Below, one piece after another: positions 26,529-35,512 of a stretch of 64,000 bases of DNA. Origin of the DNA: Burkholderia sp. WSM2232 (GTDB lineage: Bacteria > Pseudomonadota > Gammaproteobacteria > Burkholderiales > Burkholderiaceae); assembly GCF_000472545.1 (NCBI RefSeq), contig NZ_AWZV01000003.1, positions 427,278 through 491,277 of the forward strand, read 5' to 3'. Under the pieces are notes generated by a model. The model was given only the letters and a program-made list of their open reading frames with translations, made no database searches and had not been told where the DNA came from. The translations under genes and the position numbers were made by a program. The first letter of the stretch is position 1. Every line of letters begins with the position of its first letter.

Positions 26529-28863
26529 GTTGGCCTCCCGTGGCGGCGGCAGTGGCGGGCTTGCGAGGGGTGTCGGCAGCGGGCGTCGCGGCGCGTGCGA
26601 TCTTTACCGGCACCGACTTGTACGAAGGCGTGCGGCTTTTCGGGTCGAACGCATAGAGCGGCACGAGCGGGTTCGCTTCCGGGTAGTAGGCGCCGCAGCA
26701 ACCGTCAGGCAGCGAAAATTCGATGGCCTTGAAATTGCGGATCACGCGTTCCATGCCGTCATTCGCGAGCGTATGAATGTCGACCCGCTCGCCCGCTTGC
26801 AGGCCGCGCTTGTGCAATTCGCGCGCGTTCATGAAGACCACGTCGCGCTGGCCGAACACGCCGCGATAGCGGTCTGAATGCGAATACAGCGTGGTGTTGT
26901 ACTGGTCGTGGCTGCGCATCGTGGTGAGCCACAGCGCATCGGGATCGGGCTCGTGCGGATCTTCGCCGAGTCCCTCGAACACAATGAAGTTCGCGCGGCC
27001 TGTGGGCGTTGCCCACACGCGTTCGCGCGCGCTCGAAGCCAGATGGAAACCTCCAGGCACGCGAATGCGCTCGTTGTACGCATTGAAAATCGGGTAGACG
27101 GTTTCGATCTTGTCGCGGATGCGGTCGTAGCTCGCGACAAGATGTTCCCAGTCGACATGTGAACGGCTGCCTAGCGTCGCGCGCGCGATGCCGGCAACGA
27201 TTGCCGGTTCGCTGCGCAAATGCGGCGACGCGGGTTCGTTGCGCCCGGCCGACGCGTGCACCATCGACATGGAATCTTCCACTGTGATGGATTGCGGGCC
27301 GTCCGCCTGAATGTCGATCTCGGTGCGGCCAAGGCAGGGCAGGATGAGCGCGTTCTTGCCGTGGACGAGGTGGCTGCGGTTGAGCTTGGTGGCGATATGA
27401 ACCGTCAGATCGAGCTTGCGCATTGCCGCCTGCACGCGAATCCAGTCCGGCACGGCCGCCGCAAAGTTGCCCCCGAGCGCGACGAACACCCTGGCGTCGC
27501 CGCGCATCATCGATTCGATCGCGCCGATCACGTCGTGGCCATGCGTGGCCGGCGGCCGGAAACCGAAGGCCCGCTCGATGCCGTCGATCAGTGCAGGCGA
27601 AGGCTTCTCCGTGATGCCGACGGTTCTGTTGCCCTGCACGTTCGAATGGCCACGCACCGGGCACACCCCTGCGCCGGGCCGACCGATATTGCCGCGCAAC
27701 AGTGCGAGATTGGCTACCTGCTGCACCGTTTCCGTGCCGCGGCGATGTTGCGTGAGCCCCATGCCGTACACGAGAATCGCGTTGTTCGCCTGCATGTAGA
27801 TGTTCGCCGCGTTCTCGATGTCCTCGCGCGCCAGTCCGCTTTGCCGCACGATCGCGTTCCAGCTGGTCGTGCGCAGATCGGCGAACAGCGCCTCGACGCC
27901 GTGCGTATGGTCCTCGATAAAAGCGGTATCCAGTACGCGCGGCCCGTTCGCGGCGAGCGTGGCGTCGTCCGCTTCCATCACGGCTTTCATCATGCCTTTG
28001 AGCACGGCGGCGTCGCCGCCCACGCGAACCTGATAGAAAAACGAACTGATCTTCGTGGAGCCGAGCGTGGCCATTTCCACGGGGTCCTGCGGCGACGCAA
28101 AGCGCTCCAGTGCGCGCTCGCGAAACGGATTGAACGAGACGATGCTCGCGCCGCGCCGCGAAGCGCTGCGCAGATCGCTCATCATGCGGGGGCTATTCGT
28201 GCCGGGGTTCTGGCCGAAGATGAATATCGCGTCGGCTTGCGCGAAATCTTCGAGCAGCACCGTGCCTTTGCCCACCCCGATGGATTCGGGTAGGCCGACG
28301 CTCGTTGCCTCGTGGCACATGTTCGAACAGTCGGGAAAGTTGTTGGTGCCGAATTCGCGCACGAAAATCTGGTAGAGAAACGCCGCTTCGTTCGACGCGC
28401 GCCCCGACGTGTAGAAGTCCGCCTGGTCCGGACTTTCGAGAGCGTTCAGATGGGTTGCGATCAACGCGAATGCGTCGTCCCACTCGATTGGCACATAGCG
28501 ATCGGAGGGCGCGTCGTAGACCATCGGATGCGTCAGTCGGCCGGCCATTTCCAGGTCGTAGTCGTCCCAGGCGGTTAGCTCAGAGACGCTATGCTCCGCG
28601 AAGAATTCAGGCGTGCAGCGATTCGCGGTGGCCTCCCAGGCCACGGCCTTGGCGCCGTTCTCACAAAACTCGAACGACGACGTGTGCTTCGGGTCGGGCC
28701 ATGCGCAACCGGGGCAGTCGAAGCCTTCCGGCTGGTTCATGTGCAGCAGCGTCTTTGCGCCGGACACGGCCACGCCTTGCAGCGCGAGCGCCTCGCCGGT
28801 TGCCTTCAGCGCACCCCAACCGCCGGCGGGGTCGCTGTAGATGCGGATTGTCTTTTTGGCCAT
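26515..28863 (-). CDS. YdeP/FdhF-family molybdopterin oxidoreductase
   Basis: A 782-residue bis-molybdopterin guanine dinucleotide enzyme of the FdhF/YdeP type. There is an early Cys pair (CPGC), the Mo-ligand region NFPDCSNMCHEATSVGLP, in which Cys stands where FdhF has selenocysteine, a GQNPGTNSPRM cofactor block and a C-terminal MopB tail (TGRANF...RSHDQYNTT). No signal peptide is seen, so it is probably cytoplasmic. The ATG at 28863 has AGGAAA upstream; the longer frame has no family residues. Overlap with cioA suggests that electrons or redox stress are handled with the oxidase. E. coli YdeP is linked to acid resistance, but the substrate remains unknown. Confidence 0.88.
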   Translation of the reverse strand: MAKKTIRIYSDPAGGWGALKATGEALALQGVAVSGAKTLLHMNQPEGFDCPGCAWPDPKHTSSFEFCENGAKAVAWEATANRCTPEFFAEHSVSELTAWDDYDLEMAGRLTHPMVYDAPSDRYVPIEWDDAFALIATHLNALESPDQADFYTSGRASNEAAFLYQIFVREFGTNNFPDCSNMCHEATSVGLPESIGVGKGTVLLEDFAQADAIFIFGQNPGTNSPRMMSDLRSASRRGASIVSFNPFRERALERFASPQDPVEMATLGSTKISSFFYQVRVGGDAAVLKGMMKAVMEADDATLAANGPRVLDTAFIEDHTHGVEALFADLRTTSWNAIVRQSGLAREDIENAANIYMQANNAILVYGMGLTQHRRGTETVQQVANLALLRGNIGRPGAGVCPVRGHSNVQGNRTVGITEKPSPALIDGIERAFGFRPPATHGHDVIGAIESMMRGDARVFVALGGNFAAAVPDWIRVQAAMRKLDLTVHIATKLNRSHLVHGKNALILPCLGRTEIDIQADGPQSITVEDSMSMVHASAGRNEPASPHLRSEPAIVAGIARATLGSRSHVDWEHLVASYDRIRDKIETVYPIFNAYNERIRVPGGFHLASSARERVWATPTGRANFIVFEGLGEDPHEPDPDALWLTTMRSHDQYNTTLYSHSDRYRGVFGQRDVVFMNARELHKRGLQAGERVDIHTLANDGMERVIRNFKAIEFSLPDGCCGAYYPEANPLVPLYAFDPKSRTPSYKSVPVKIARAATPAADTPRKPATAAATGGQHASE

Positions 28864-29168
28864 GACCGTTTCCTGGCGTTTCGTTGGGAACATGCGCAGA
28901 AGAATGCGTGAAGCTCGTGCGCGGCGCTTTTGCAAATGCCCGCCCGTTGCAGATTCGCACGCTGCATGCAGCCGGGCGCGGCTGCGCCCGGCGGGTGCGC
29001 CGTGCATGCCGTGCGTTTGCGAAAGCTCGCAGGCGTTCTGGAAAGACCGGCACTACAGCTCGGCCAATAATCGTTTCCATGCGGCGAGGCTCGTGCGAAG
29101 CGGGCGCGGCGGCACCGCGTTGCGCACTCCGCCCCGCGCCGAACCCTGCTACCACCGGAGCACTCCTC

Positions 29169-29648
29169 ATGCGATATCTGGACGAATCGGCTCGCGACAT
29201 CGATCGCCGTGACTGGCGGCCCGTGCACGGCGCTGACATTCCCTACGCGAGCGGCGGCGGGCTGTCGCGCGCTTCGGCTGCCGAGGTTGCGAAACCGCCG
29301 CTGCCCGGACGCTGGACGCGCCGCGTCGTCATCGCAACGGGAGCGTGGTCAGTGCTGGAACTGCCATTCGAGCTGTGGATCAGCACCTCCGTGCGCGACG
29401 CGCTCGCCCTGGTCACCGCGAAGCTGCTCTGGCTCGCGCTGGTGGGCTTCGTGCTCGCAGGCCAGCGCGTTGCGCGCATCGCCTACGGATTCTTTTGCAC
29501 GATCGGTCTGATTGCCATGGCGTTCGCCTTGCCTGCCGAATACCGGCTCTTTCCGCTCGGCTTTGCACTGACCGCGGTGGAATGCGTGTTGAAGGCGACG
29601 GCGTTTGTGTGCCTCGTTGGCGCAGGCGTCGACAGCGACGAAAGGTGA
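29169..29648 (+). CDS. Small membrane protein of unknown function
   Basis: A 159-residue protein with a polar N-terminus (residues 1-55) and four hydrophobic segments (about 58-75, 82-100, 105-122, 128-150). I do not recognise a family. GGAG lies nine bases upstream of the ATG and an intrinsic terminator follows, which supports a real single-gene unit. It is divergent from the YdeP-like gene. Confidence 0.72.
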   Translation: MRYLDESARDIDRRDWRPVHGADIPYASGGGLSRASAAEVAKPPLPGRWTRRVVIATGAWSVLELPFELWISTSVRDALALVTAKLLWLALVGFVLAGQRVARIAYGFFCTIGLIAMAFALPAEYRLFPLGFALTAVECVLKATAFVCLVGAGVDSDER

Positions 29649-29674
29649 CCTGTGGTGCATGGCAGGTTGTCCGC

Positions 29675-29697
29675 AGGCGCCTTCGGGCGCCTTTTTA
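29675..29697 (+). terminator. Intrinsic terminator after the small membrane protein gene
   Basis: A 7-bp stem (AGGCGCC with GGCGCCT) with a TTCG tetraloop is followed by TTTTATT, 27 bp after the stop codon. Confidence 0.88.
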
Positions 29698-29985
29698 TTG
29701 TGCGCTCTGCGTGGGTCCCTGATGCGCAGCCAGGTGGACCGAAGCGGCTCGGGCCGTGGCCTGCGTGAATGAGGGCTCATACTTTAGTGTCATGCCGGCA
29801 CGGCGGCGGCAGAGCGCGCAAACGCCTCGGGCACCGCATGCGCGGCCGGCGGCACCGAGCGCGTGCCGGGCAACGTATCCCTATGGATAATGGCTCGCCC
29901 TGGTCTTCCCAATTAATATGACTGTGAAGACACAGCGGATATGCCGCGTCGGCGCAATGAAAGCGCAATGGGAGTAGGGGCAGCT

Positions 29986-30360
29986 ATGAGCTTTATTTGC
30001 ATCGTCGACGATGACGCCTCGGTACGCAACGGCATCGGCAATCTGCTGAAGTCGGTCGGATATACCACGATGCTGTTTTCGTCCGGCGAGGATTTTCTTG
30101 CGTCGCCGCTCGCGGACGACGCACTGTGCGTGTTGCTCGACGTTCGCATGCAGGGCATGCAGGGGCTGGAAGTGCAACGTCGACTCAAAGCGGAACACAG
30201 GACCATACCGGTGGTATTCATGTCCGCGCACGGCGAGGACGAAACGGTGCGGCGAGCCCTGCGCGACGGCGCCGTGAGTTTTCTGCGCAAGCCGTTCGCG
30301 GAAGAAGCGTTGCTCGATTCGATCGAGCTCGCCGTCGAACAAAGGAGTAAGCCTGGTTGA
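29986..30360 (+). CDS. Receiver-only response regulator
   Basis: A 124-residue single receiver domain (acidic pair near residues 8-10, phospho-acceptor Asp52 in LLDVRMQG, conserved Thr/Ser in FMSAHG and Lys in RKPF). It is closest in style to FixJ receivers but stops before any output domain, and none follows in any frame. A GGGAGTAGGGG ribosome site precedes the ATG. The next gene, 154 bp on, is a hybrid PAS kinase, so it may act as a phosphate relay or sink for that kinase. Confidence 0.9.
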   Translation: MSFICIVDDDASVRNGIGNLLKSVGYTTMLFSSGEDFLASPLADDALCVLLDVRMQGMQGLEVQRRLKAEHRTIPVVFMSAHGEDETVRRALRDGAVSFLRKPFAEEALLDSIELAVEQRSKPG

Positions 30361-30379
30361 CTGGCGGGAAATCCGCCAG
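30361..30379. other. Hairpin just after the receiver gene
   Basis: CTGGCGG and CCGCCAG pair around a GAAAT loop immediately after the stop codon. No T-run follows. A weak terminator or mRNA end structure is possible. Confidence 0.4.
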
Positions 30380-30460
30380 GCCGCCAGGCGCATCTGCGCG
30401 TTGGGCAAGCGTTGCAATGGCAAACCGACAATGCCGGCGAAACAAGCCGCATAAGTGCAG

Positions 30461-30491
30461 CGTAAAATGTGACTTACAAGTACATTTTACG
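30461..30491. promoter_or_regulatory. 31-bp near-perfect inverted repeat before the hybrid kinase gene
   Basis: Outer arms CGTAAAATGT and ACATTTTACG (10 bp, perfect) enclose a core in which ACTT pairs with AAGT around AC, leaving one unpaired G. It ends 23 bp before the kinase ATG and stands out as AT-rich in a GC-rich region. It could be an operator over the promoter, or a leader RNA hairpin. Confidence 0.65.
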
Positions 30492-30514
30492 ACTTCACCG
30501 GAACAGCCCCCGAC

Positions 30515-32041
30515 ATGAGCCAGAATGACAACAGGCAGGACGCGACGCGTGAAACCGAGGAGCAGTTCCGGATTCTTGTTCAGGGCGTGACCGACTACGC
30601 GATTTTCATGCTGTCGCCCGCGGGCGTGGTGACCAGTTGGAACGTCGGCGCGGAGCGGATCAAAGGGTATCGGCAGGCGGAAATCATCGGCGAGCATTTC
30701 TCGCGCTTCTACTCGGACGAAGACAAGGCGGCCGGCGTGCCCGCGCTGATTCTCGCAACAGCGGCGAAAGAAGGCCGTGCCGAGCGCGAAGGTTGGCGCG
30801 TGCGCAAGGACGGCAGCCGCTTCTGGGCGCACGTGGTGGTCGATGCGATCCGCGACGAGGCGGGTTCCCTGGTCGGATTCGCCAAAGTGACACGCGACAT
30901 TACAGAGCGCAAGCAGGCGGCCGCCGCGCTGGAAAAGGCCAATGCGGCCTTGTTCCAGGCGCAGAAAATGGAGGCCATCGGGCGCCTGACGGGCGGCGTC
31001 GCGCATGACTTCAACAATCTGCTGGCGGTACTTTCCAACGGGCTGGAGGTGCTGGCCATCCAGTCGCGCACGCCGATCGAGCGGAAGATGATCGAAGGCA
31101 TGCGCAGGGCGATCGACCGTGGCGCCTCGCTCACCCAGCAATTGCTGTCGTTCGCGCGGCAACAGCCATTGCAGGCGCAGGTACACGACCTGAACGCGTT
31201 GATTCGCGAGTTCGCGCCCATGCTTTCGCGCGCGGGCAACCGCAACACGAAGGTCGAACTTGCGCTGCAGCCCGGCGATACCTTCGCACTGGTCGACGCA
31301 GGGCGTTTCGAGGCGGCGCTGCTCAATCTCGTCGTCAACGCGGTCGACGCAATGCCGGCGGGCGGCACCGTGACGATCGGCACCGGCGCCGTTCAGTCGG
31401 ACGCCGACTTGCCGCCTGGGTTGGCGGCTGGCCGCTACGTGCGTATTTCGGTTGCGGATACCGGCACGGGCATGTCCGGCGACGTGCTGGCGCAGGCGTT
31501 CGAGCCGTTCTTCACCACCAAGCAGCCGGGCAAGGGAACAGGGCTCGGCCTGAGCCAGGTGTATGGCTTCATCACTCAGTCGGGGGGCGACGTGCATCTC
31601 TCGAGCGAGGTGGGTAAGGGTACGAAAGTCGATCTGTATCTGCCGCTTGCGCAGCCGGAGGCTGTGGTCAGTGTTCCGCATGTTGCGAAGCACGAGACGG
31701 TTCTGCTCGTCGAGGACGAGCCCGATGTGCTCGGCGTCGCGTCGGAACTGTTGATGAGCATCGGCTACGAAGTGGTGGCTGCCAGCAGCGCGTCCGAGGC
31801 GGCGCAGATTCTCAGGGAGCGAACCGACATCGCCGTTGTCTTCACCGACATTACGATGGCGCACGGCATCAGCGGGCTCGAACTGGCACGTCTGGTCCGC
31901 TCGGAGTATCCGGCAATCAGGGTGGTGCTCACGTCGGGCTATTCGGCGGCTCCACTGCATGAAAGGAGCGGGATAGGCGATGTGATCTTTGTGCAGAAGC
32001 CATACCGCCTGGCCGATCTTGCGAAGGCGCTGCGAGCCTGA
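30515..32041 (+). CDS. Hybrid PAS sensor histidine kinase with C-terminal receiver
   Basis: A 508-residue soluble kinase with a PAS/PAC domain (about 15-140), a HisKA domain of the GGVAHDFNN type with His164, a HATPase domain (DTGTGMSG, then GKGTGLGLSQV) and a receiver domain with Asp445 in VVFTDITM. No membrane segment is seen. It follows a receiver-only protein, so phosphate may move between the two. A strong inverted repeat lies just before the start. Confidence 0.92.
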   Translation: MSQNDNRQDATRETEEQFRILVQGVTDYAIFMLSPAGVVTSWNVGAERIKGYRQAEIIGEHFSRFYSDEDKAAGVPALILATAAKEGRAEREGWRVRKDGSRFWAHVVVDAIRDEAGSLVGFAKVTRDITERKQAAAALEKANAALFQAQKMEAIGRLTGGVAHDFNNLLAVLSNGLEVLAIQSRTPIERKMIEGMRRAIDRGASLTQQLLSFARQQPLQAQVHDLNALIREFAPMLSRAGNRNTKVELALQPGDTFALVDAGRFEAALLNLVVNAVDAMPAGGTVTIGTGAVQSDADLPPGLAAGRYVRISVADTGTGMSGDVLAQAFEPFFTTKQPGKGTGLGLSQVYGFITQSGGDVHLSSEVGKGTKVDLYLPLAQPEAVVSVPHVAKHETVLLVEDEPDVLGVASELLMSIGYEVVAASSASEAAQILRERTDIAVVFTDITMAHGISGLELARLVRSEYPAIRVVLTSGYSAAPLHERSGIGDVIFVQKPYRLADLAKALRA

Positions 32042-32362
32042 GCGGCGAACGGTGGTTTCACAGGCCGGGAATCTGACCAGGGGCGGCGGTGCAGGTCAGA
32101 GTGCGGAATCTCGTTGGCATTCTTCGGCGGGAAAAACGCGACGACATCGCGATGCATGCCGCCCGTCTGCGCGCCGGAGCGCCGCCGCCTGAATGCACGC
32201 CAGGATTTCTACTCGCTGCAATTTGCGCGCGCCTTTCCTATAAATAGAGCAGGCGGGCTGGAACAGGTCGGTTGCATTCGAACGCGCGAATGCACTGGAA
32301 TGCCTGGGCGCCGTCACGCGCAAAAAAAGTCTTCACAGTGCAAGGCATAAGGGAGGTGCGCT

Positions 32363-34024
32363 GTGTCCAAGCTGATCCAATCGAGCCGCTCTATCCGCTC
32401 TCTGGCCGGGTTCTGCTTTGCCGTGCCCACGGCATGTCTGATGGTCGGTCCTATCGCCAACGCAGCGGCAGTCGCCACCTTACCGGCGGCCGCTTCCAGC
32501 GTTGCGCCGGCCGCCGCTTCTCCATCGGGTCCGCCTTCGTCGTCCTGGCCGGCATCTCCCGTTACACCAGCAAGAACGAAGCGCGCGACGACCGGCGCGG
32601 TGGCAATCGACTTTCCGGCAATCGTCGCGCGTTACGGGCCGGCCGTCGTGCACATCCGCGCGACAGTGCCGGCCGAAGCGGGTGCGGGCGCCGCACCCGC
32701 TTCGGCCCTGGCCGCGGACGCGATCGAGCATGACGATCCCATCGTGGCTTTCTTCAGGCAGGCCGTGCCGCAATCGCCTGACAGTCAGGGCGCTACGCCG
32801 CGCGCGATGTCGGGCGTTGGGTCGGGCTTTATCGTGAGCCCGGACGGTCTCATTCTGACGACGGCGCATGTGATCGGCCAGGCGGACGACGTGAGCGTGC
32901 GCCTGACCGACAGGCGCGAGTTCAAGGCGAGGGTTCTGGCCGTCGACCCGCAAAGCGACATTGCCGTGCTGCAGATCGACGCGGCCAACCTGCCCACCGT
33001 CAAGCTCGGCGATGCAAGCCGCGTGCGCGTGGGCGAACAGGTGCTGACCATAGGTTCGCCGGACAGCTACCAGAATACGGTCACGGCGGGCATCGTGAGC
33101 GCGACGTCGCGCACGCTTGCCGACGGCAGCACCTTCCCGTTCTTTCAGACGGACGTGTCGCTGAATCCCGACAATTCGGGCGGCCCCGTGTTCAATCGCG
33201 CTGGTGAAGTGGTCGGCATCGACGTGCAGGTGTACGCGGACAGCGATCGCCTGCACAGCCTGACCTTCGCGATCCCGATCAACATGGCGGACATGTTGCG
33301 CTCGCAGTTGCAGGAGGGGCAGGCGCGACAGGCGCAACAGGCGCAACAGGAGGAAGAGGGCCTGGCCGAACAGCAACGCGCGCAAGGTCTCGCGCATAGC
33401 AATCTGGGCATACAGGTACAGGACGTCGATGCGAATCTGGCGAGCGCGTTCGGTCTGCCCAGCGCGGCCGGCGCGCTCGTGACCGCGGTCGAGCCTGGCA
33501 GCCCGGCCGCGGCGAGCAACCTGAAAACTGGCGACGTAATCGTGCAGCTAGCGGACCAACCGATCGGCCACGCGGCCGATCTGAGCGCACACGACATTGC
33601 CTTGCAGAACCGCAAGAGTGTGCCGCTCACACTGATTCGCGAGCGCAAACAGATGACAGTGGTGGTGAATGCCGGGCCCACGACGCAACAGGTGAATGCA
33701 GGGGCGGGCGGCGTTGCCGGCCCGCGCTCTGAGGCGGGGACGCGGCAGCGTCATGGGCTCGATCGTCTCGGTCTCGCGATGCATCCTCTGACCGACGAGG
33801 AGCGGCGCAGTCTGGACCTGCCTCAAGGCCTGATGGTGGACCAGGTATCGGGGACGGCTGCCGCTGTCGGCATCAAGCCGGGCGATGTCGTGCTGTCGTT
33901 GAACGGCACGCTGGTCGCGTCGCAGGACGAACTCGCGTCGCTCGCGGCAGGCGCCGGCAAGCAGGCGGCGTTGCTGGTGCAGCGCAATCATGCACGGCGC
34001 TTCGTGACGGTCAATCTCAGATAG
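32363..34024 (+). CDS. HtrA/DegP-type serine protease with two PDZ domains
   Basis: A 553-residue periplasmic protease. A signal sequence (hydrophobic core about 13-35, ending near IANAA) is followed by an Ala/Pro-rich linker (40-80), a trypsin-like domain with His169 (TAHV), Asp199 (SDIAVL) and Ser272, and PDZ domains at about 380-470 and 490-550. The Ser motif reads NPDNSGGP where the family has NPGNSGGP, so Gly270 is replaced by Asp next to the oxyanion hole. A Gln/Arg-rich run (about 310-335) precedes the first PDZ. Translation starts at GTG (32363) with GGGAGG upstream. Confidence 0.9.
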   Translation: MSKLIQSSRSIRSLAGFCFAVPTACLMVGPIANAAAVATLPAAASSVAPAAASPSGPPSSSWPASPVTPARTKRATTGAVAIDFPAIVARYGPAVVHIRATVPAEAGAGAAPASALAADAIEHDDPIVAFFRQAVPQSPDSQGATPRAMSGVGSGFIVSPDGLILTTAHVIGQADDVSVRLTDRREFKARVLAVDPQSDIAVLQIDAANLPTVKLGDASRVRVGEQVLTIGSPDSYQNTVTAGIVSATSRTLADGSTFPFFQTDVSLNPDNSGGPVFNRAGEVVGIDVQVYADSDRLHSLTFAIPINMADMLRSQLQEGQARQAQQAQQEEEGLAEQQRAQGLAHSNLGIQVQDVDANLASAFGLPSAAGALVTAVEPGSPAAASNLKTGDVIVQLADQPIGHAADLSAHDIALQNRKSVPLTLIRERKQMTVVVNAGPTTQQVNAGAGGVAGPRSEAGTRQRHGLDRLGLAMHPLTDEERRSLDLPQGLMVDQVSGTAAAVGIKPGDVVLSLNGTLVASQDELASLAAGAGKQAALLVQRNHARRFVTVNLR

Positions 34025-34077
34025 GGTGAGCGAGGTCACGGAAGCCCGTATGCTCCTGGCGGATTGCCGCGCCGCGC

Positions 34078-34623
34078 TCACTGACCAGCCGTTGCCTTCC
34101 ACGCGCGCGGCACGCGATGGAAATTCCGGTCGAAATAGATCAGGCTGTCGCCGTCGCTGCGCACCCTGATTTCGTGGGTTTCGACGAACATCACCGCGTG
34201 CGAACCGACATCTTTCGCCTCTACTATCGTACCCTGCAAACTCGCGAGCGCGCCGCGCAAGACGGGTACGCCATTGTCGCCATCATCCCAAACCGGAAGT
34301 TGAAAGCGCTCTTCCATCGACAATCCGGTCATGCCTGCGAAGTGCCGTGCGATGTTCTCCAGGCTCGCCGGCAGCACGTTGATGCATACGTTGCGATTGC
34401 CGTCGAACACGGCATGCATGGCGCTCGAGCGGTTAAGACACACGAGCAGCGTCGGTGGCGTATCGGTCACCGAGCACACGGCACTTGCGGTGATGCCGCA
34501 GCGGCCGTGCACGCCCGCCGTGGTGATGACGTTGACCGCTGCGCCGAGATGCGCCATTGCCTGGCGGAACTGCTGACGCAACGGATCGATTGCGGTGCGA
34601 ACGGGCGTGGGTTGGGTTGACAT
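34078..34623 (-). CDS. iacG: NAD(P)H:flavin reductase, IacG-like
   Basis: A 181-residue flavin reductase of the DIM6/HpaC/RutF family, with the ITASAVCSVTDTPPTLLVCLNRSS flavin-binding block and the C-terminal G...V......I phosphate-site region. In iac pathways this protein supplies reduced flavin to the IacA indole monooxygenase. It is the last gene of the minus-strand iac run and has GGAGG ten bases upstream. It converges with the HtrA gene. The family is clear; the pathway name rests on context. Confidence 0.85.
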   Translation of the reverse strand: MSTQPTPVRTAIDPLRQQFRQAMAHLGAAVNVITTAGVHGRCGITASAVCSVTDTPPTLLVCLNRSSAMHAVFDGNRNVCINVLPASLENIARHFAGMTGLSMEERFQLPVWDDGDNGVPVLRGALASLQGTIVEAKDVGSHAVMFVETHEIRVRSDGDSLIYFDRNFHRVPRAWKATAGQ

Positions 34624-34753
34624 GATGGATGTGCCTCCGGGCTTGATCTGTCATTCAGTAAGAGCGCGGTGTCGATCGCTACGCTCGTGCGCGGCGTGCT
34701 TCAGGTGTGCAACGCGCCGCACAAGCGGGGCAGATGAGTGGACCGTCGCTCAC

Positions 34754-35497
34754 CTAGCGCATGAACAGGCCGCCGTTGATATCCCAGCACGCGCCGTTGG
34801 CGAAATAGGCATCGGCGGACGCAAGCATGACGGCGACGTCCGCGACATAGCTGGCCGAGCCCAGGCGTCCGACTGGAATGCCGGCAATGACGTTTTTGAG
34901 CCGGTCCGGCGGCACGCTCTCATGCACGATGGGCAGATCGAGCGGGCCCGGCGAAATGGCATTCACCGTCACGCCGCGCGCGGCGAGGTCGCGCGCAAAG
35001 ACCTTCGTGAGCGTGATGGCGCCGCCCTTGGCCGCGGCATAGTGCGCGCCGGTAGCGGAGCCGCCGTTCTGTCCCGCGAGCGATGCGATATTCACAATGC
35101 GCCCCGCGCCCTGCGCCGCGAAATACTGCCCGAACACCTGACACCCGAACAGCACGCTGCGCAGATTGATGCCGATGACCTGGTCAAACTGCTCGGCGGT
35201 AATCTCCATTACGGGCACGACCTTCGATGCGCCCGCATTGTTCACGAGCGCGTCGATTGCGCCCCAGCGCGCAAGCAGCGCGTCGCGTGCGGCGTCGAAA
35301 TCGGCCTTCGACGTAACGTCGAGTTTGATCGCGAATGCGCTCGAACCGTCGCTGCTCAACTCGCGCGCGAGCGTGTTCGCGGCATCCACGGCGATATCGC
35401 CAAGCGCGACTTTGTAGCCCGCGTCATGGAAGCGGCGCGCAACTGCTTCACCCAATCCGCGCGCGGCGCCCGTCACAAGCACAACTCTCTTTGACAT
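34754..35497 (-). CDS. iacE: Short-chain dehydrogenase, IacE-like
   Basis: A 247-residue SDR with the NAD(P)-binding TGAARGLG motif (residues about 10-17), NNAG (about 87-90) and the catalytic Ser-Tyr-Lys set ending in YAAAK. IacE acts early in indole-3-acetate breakdown on oxidised indole intermediates. It lies 15 bp after the amidase gene on the same strand and has AGAGGA upstream of the ATG. Confidence 0.88.
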   Translation of the reverse strand: MSKRVVLVTGAARGLGEAVARRFHDAGYKVALGDIAVDAANTLARELSSDGSSAFAIKLDVTSKADFDAARDALLARWGAIDALVNNAGASKVVPVMEITAEQFDQVIGINLRSVLFGCQVFGQYFAAQGAGRIVNIASLAGQNGGSATGAHYAAAKGGAITLTKVFARDLAARGVTVNAISPGPLDLPIVHESVPPDRLKNVIAGIPVGRLGSASYVADVAVMLASADAYFANGACWDINGGLFMR

Positions 35498-35512
35498 AGC
35501 GTCGGGTCCTCT

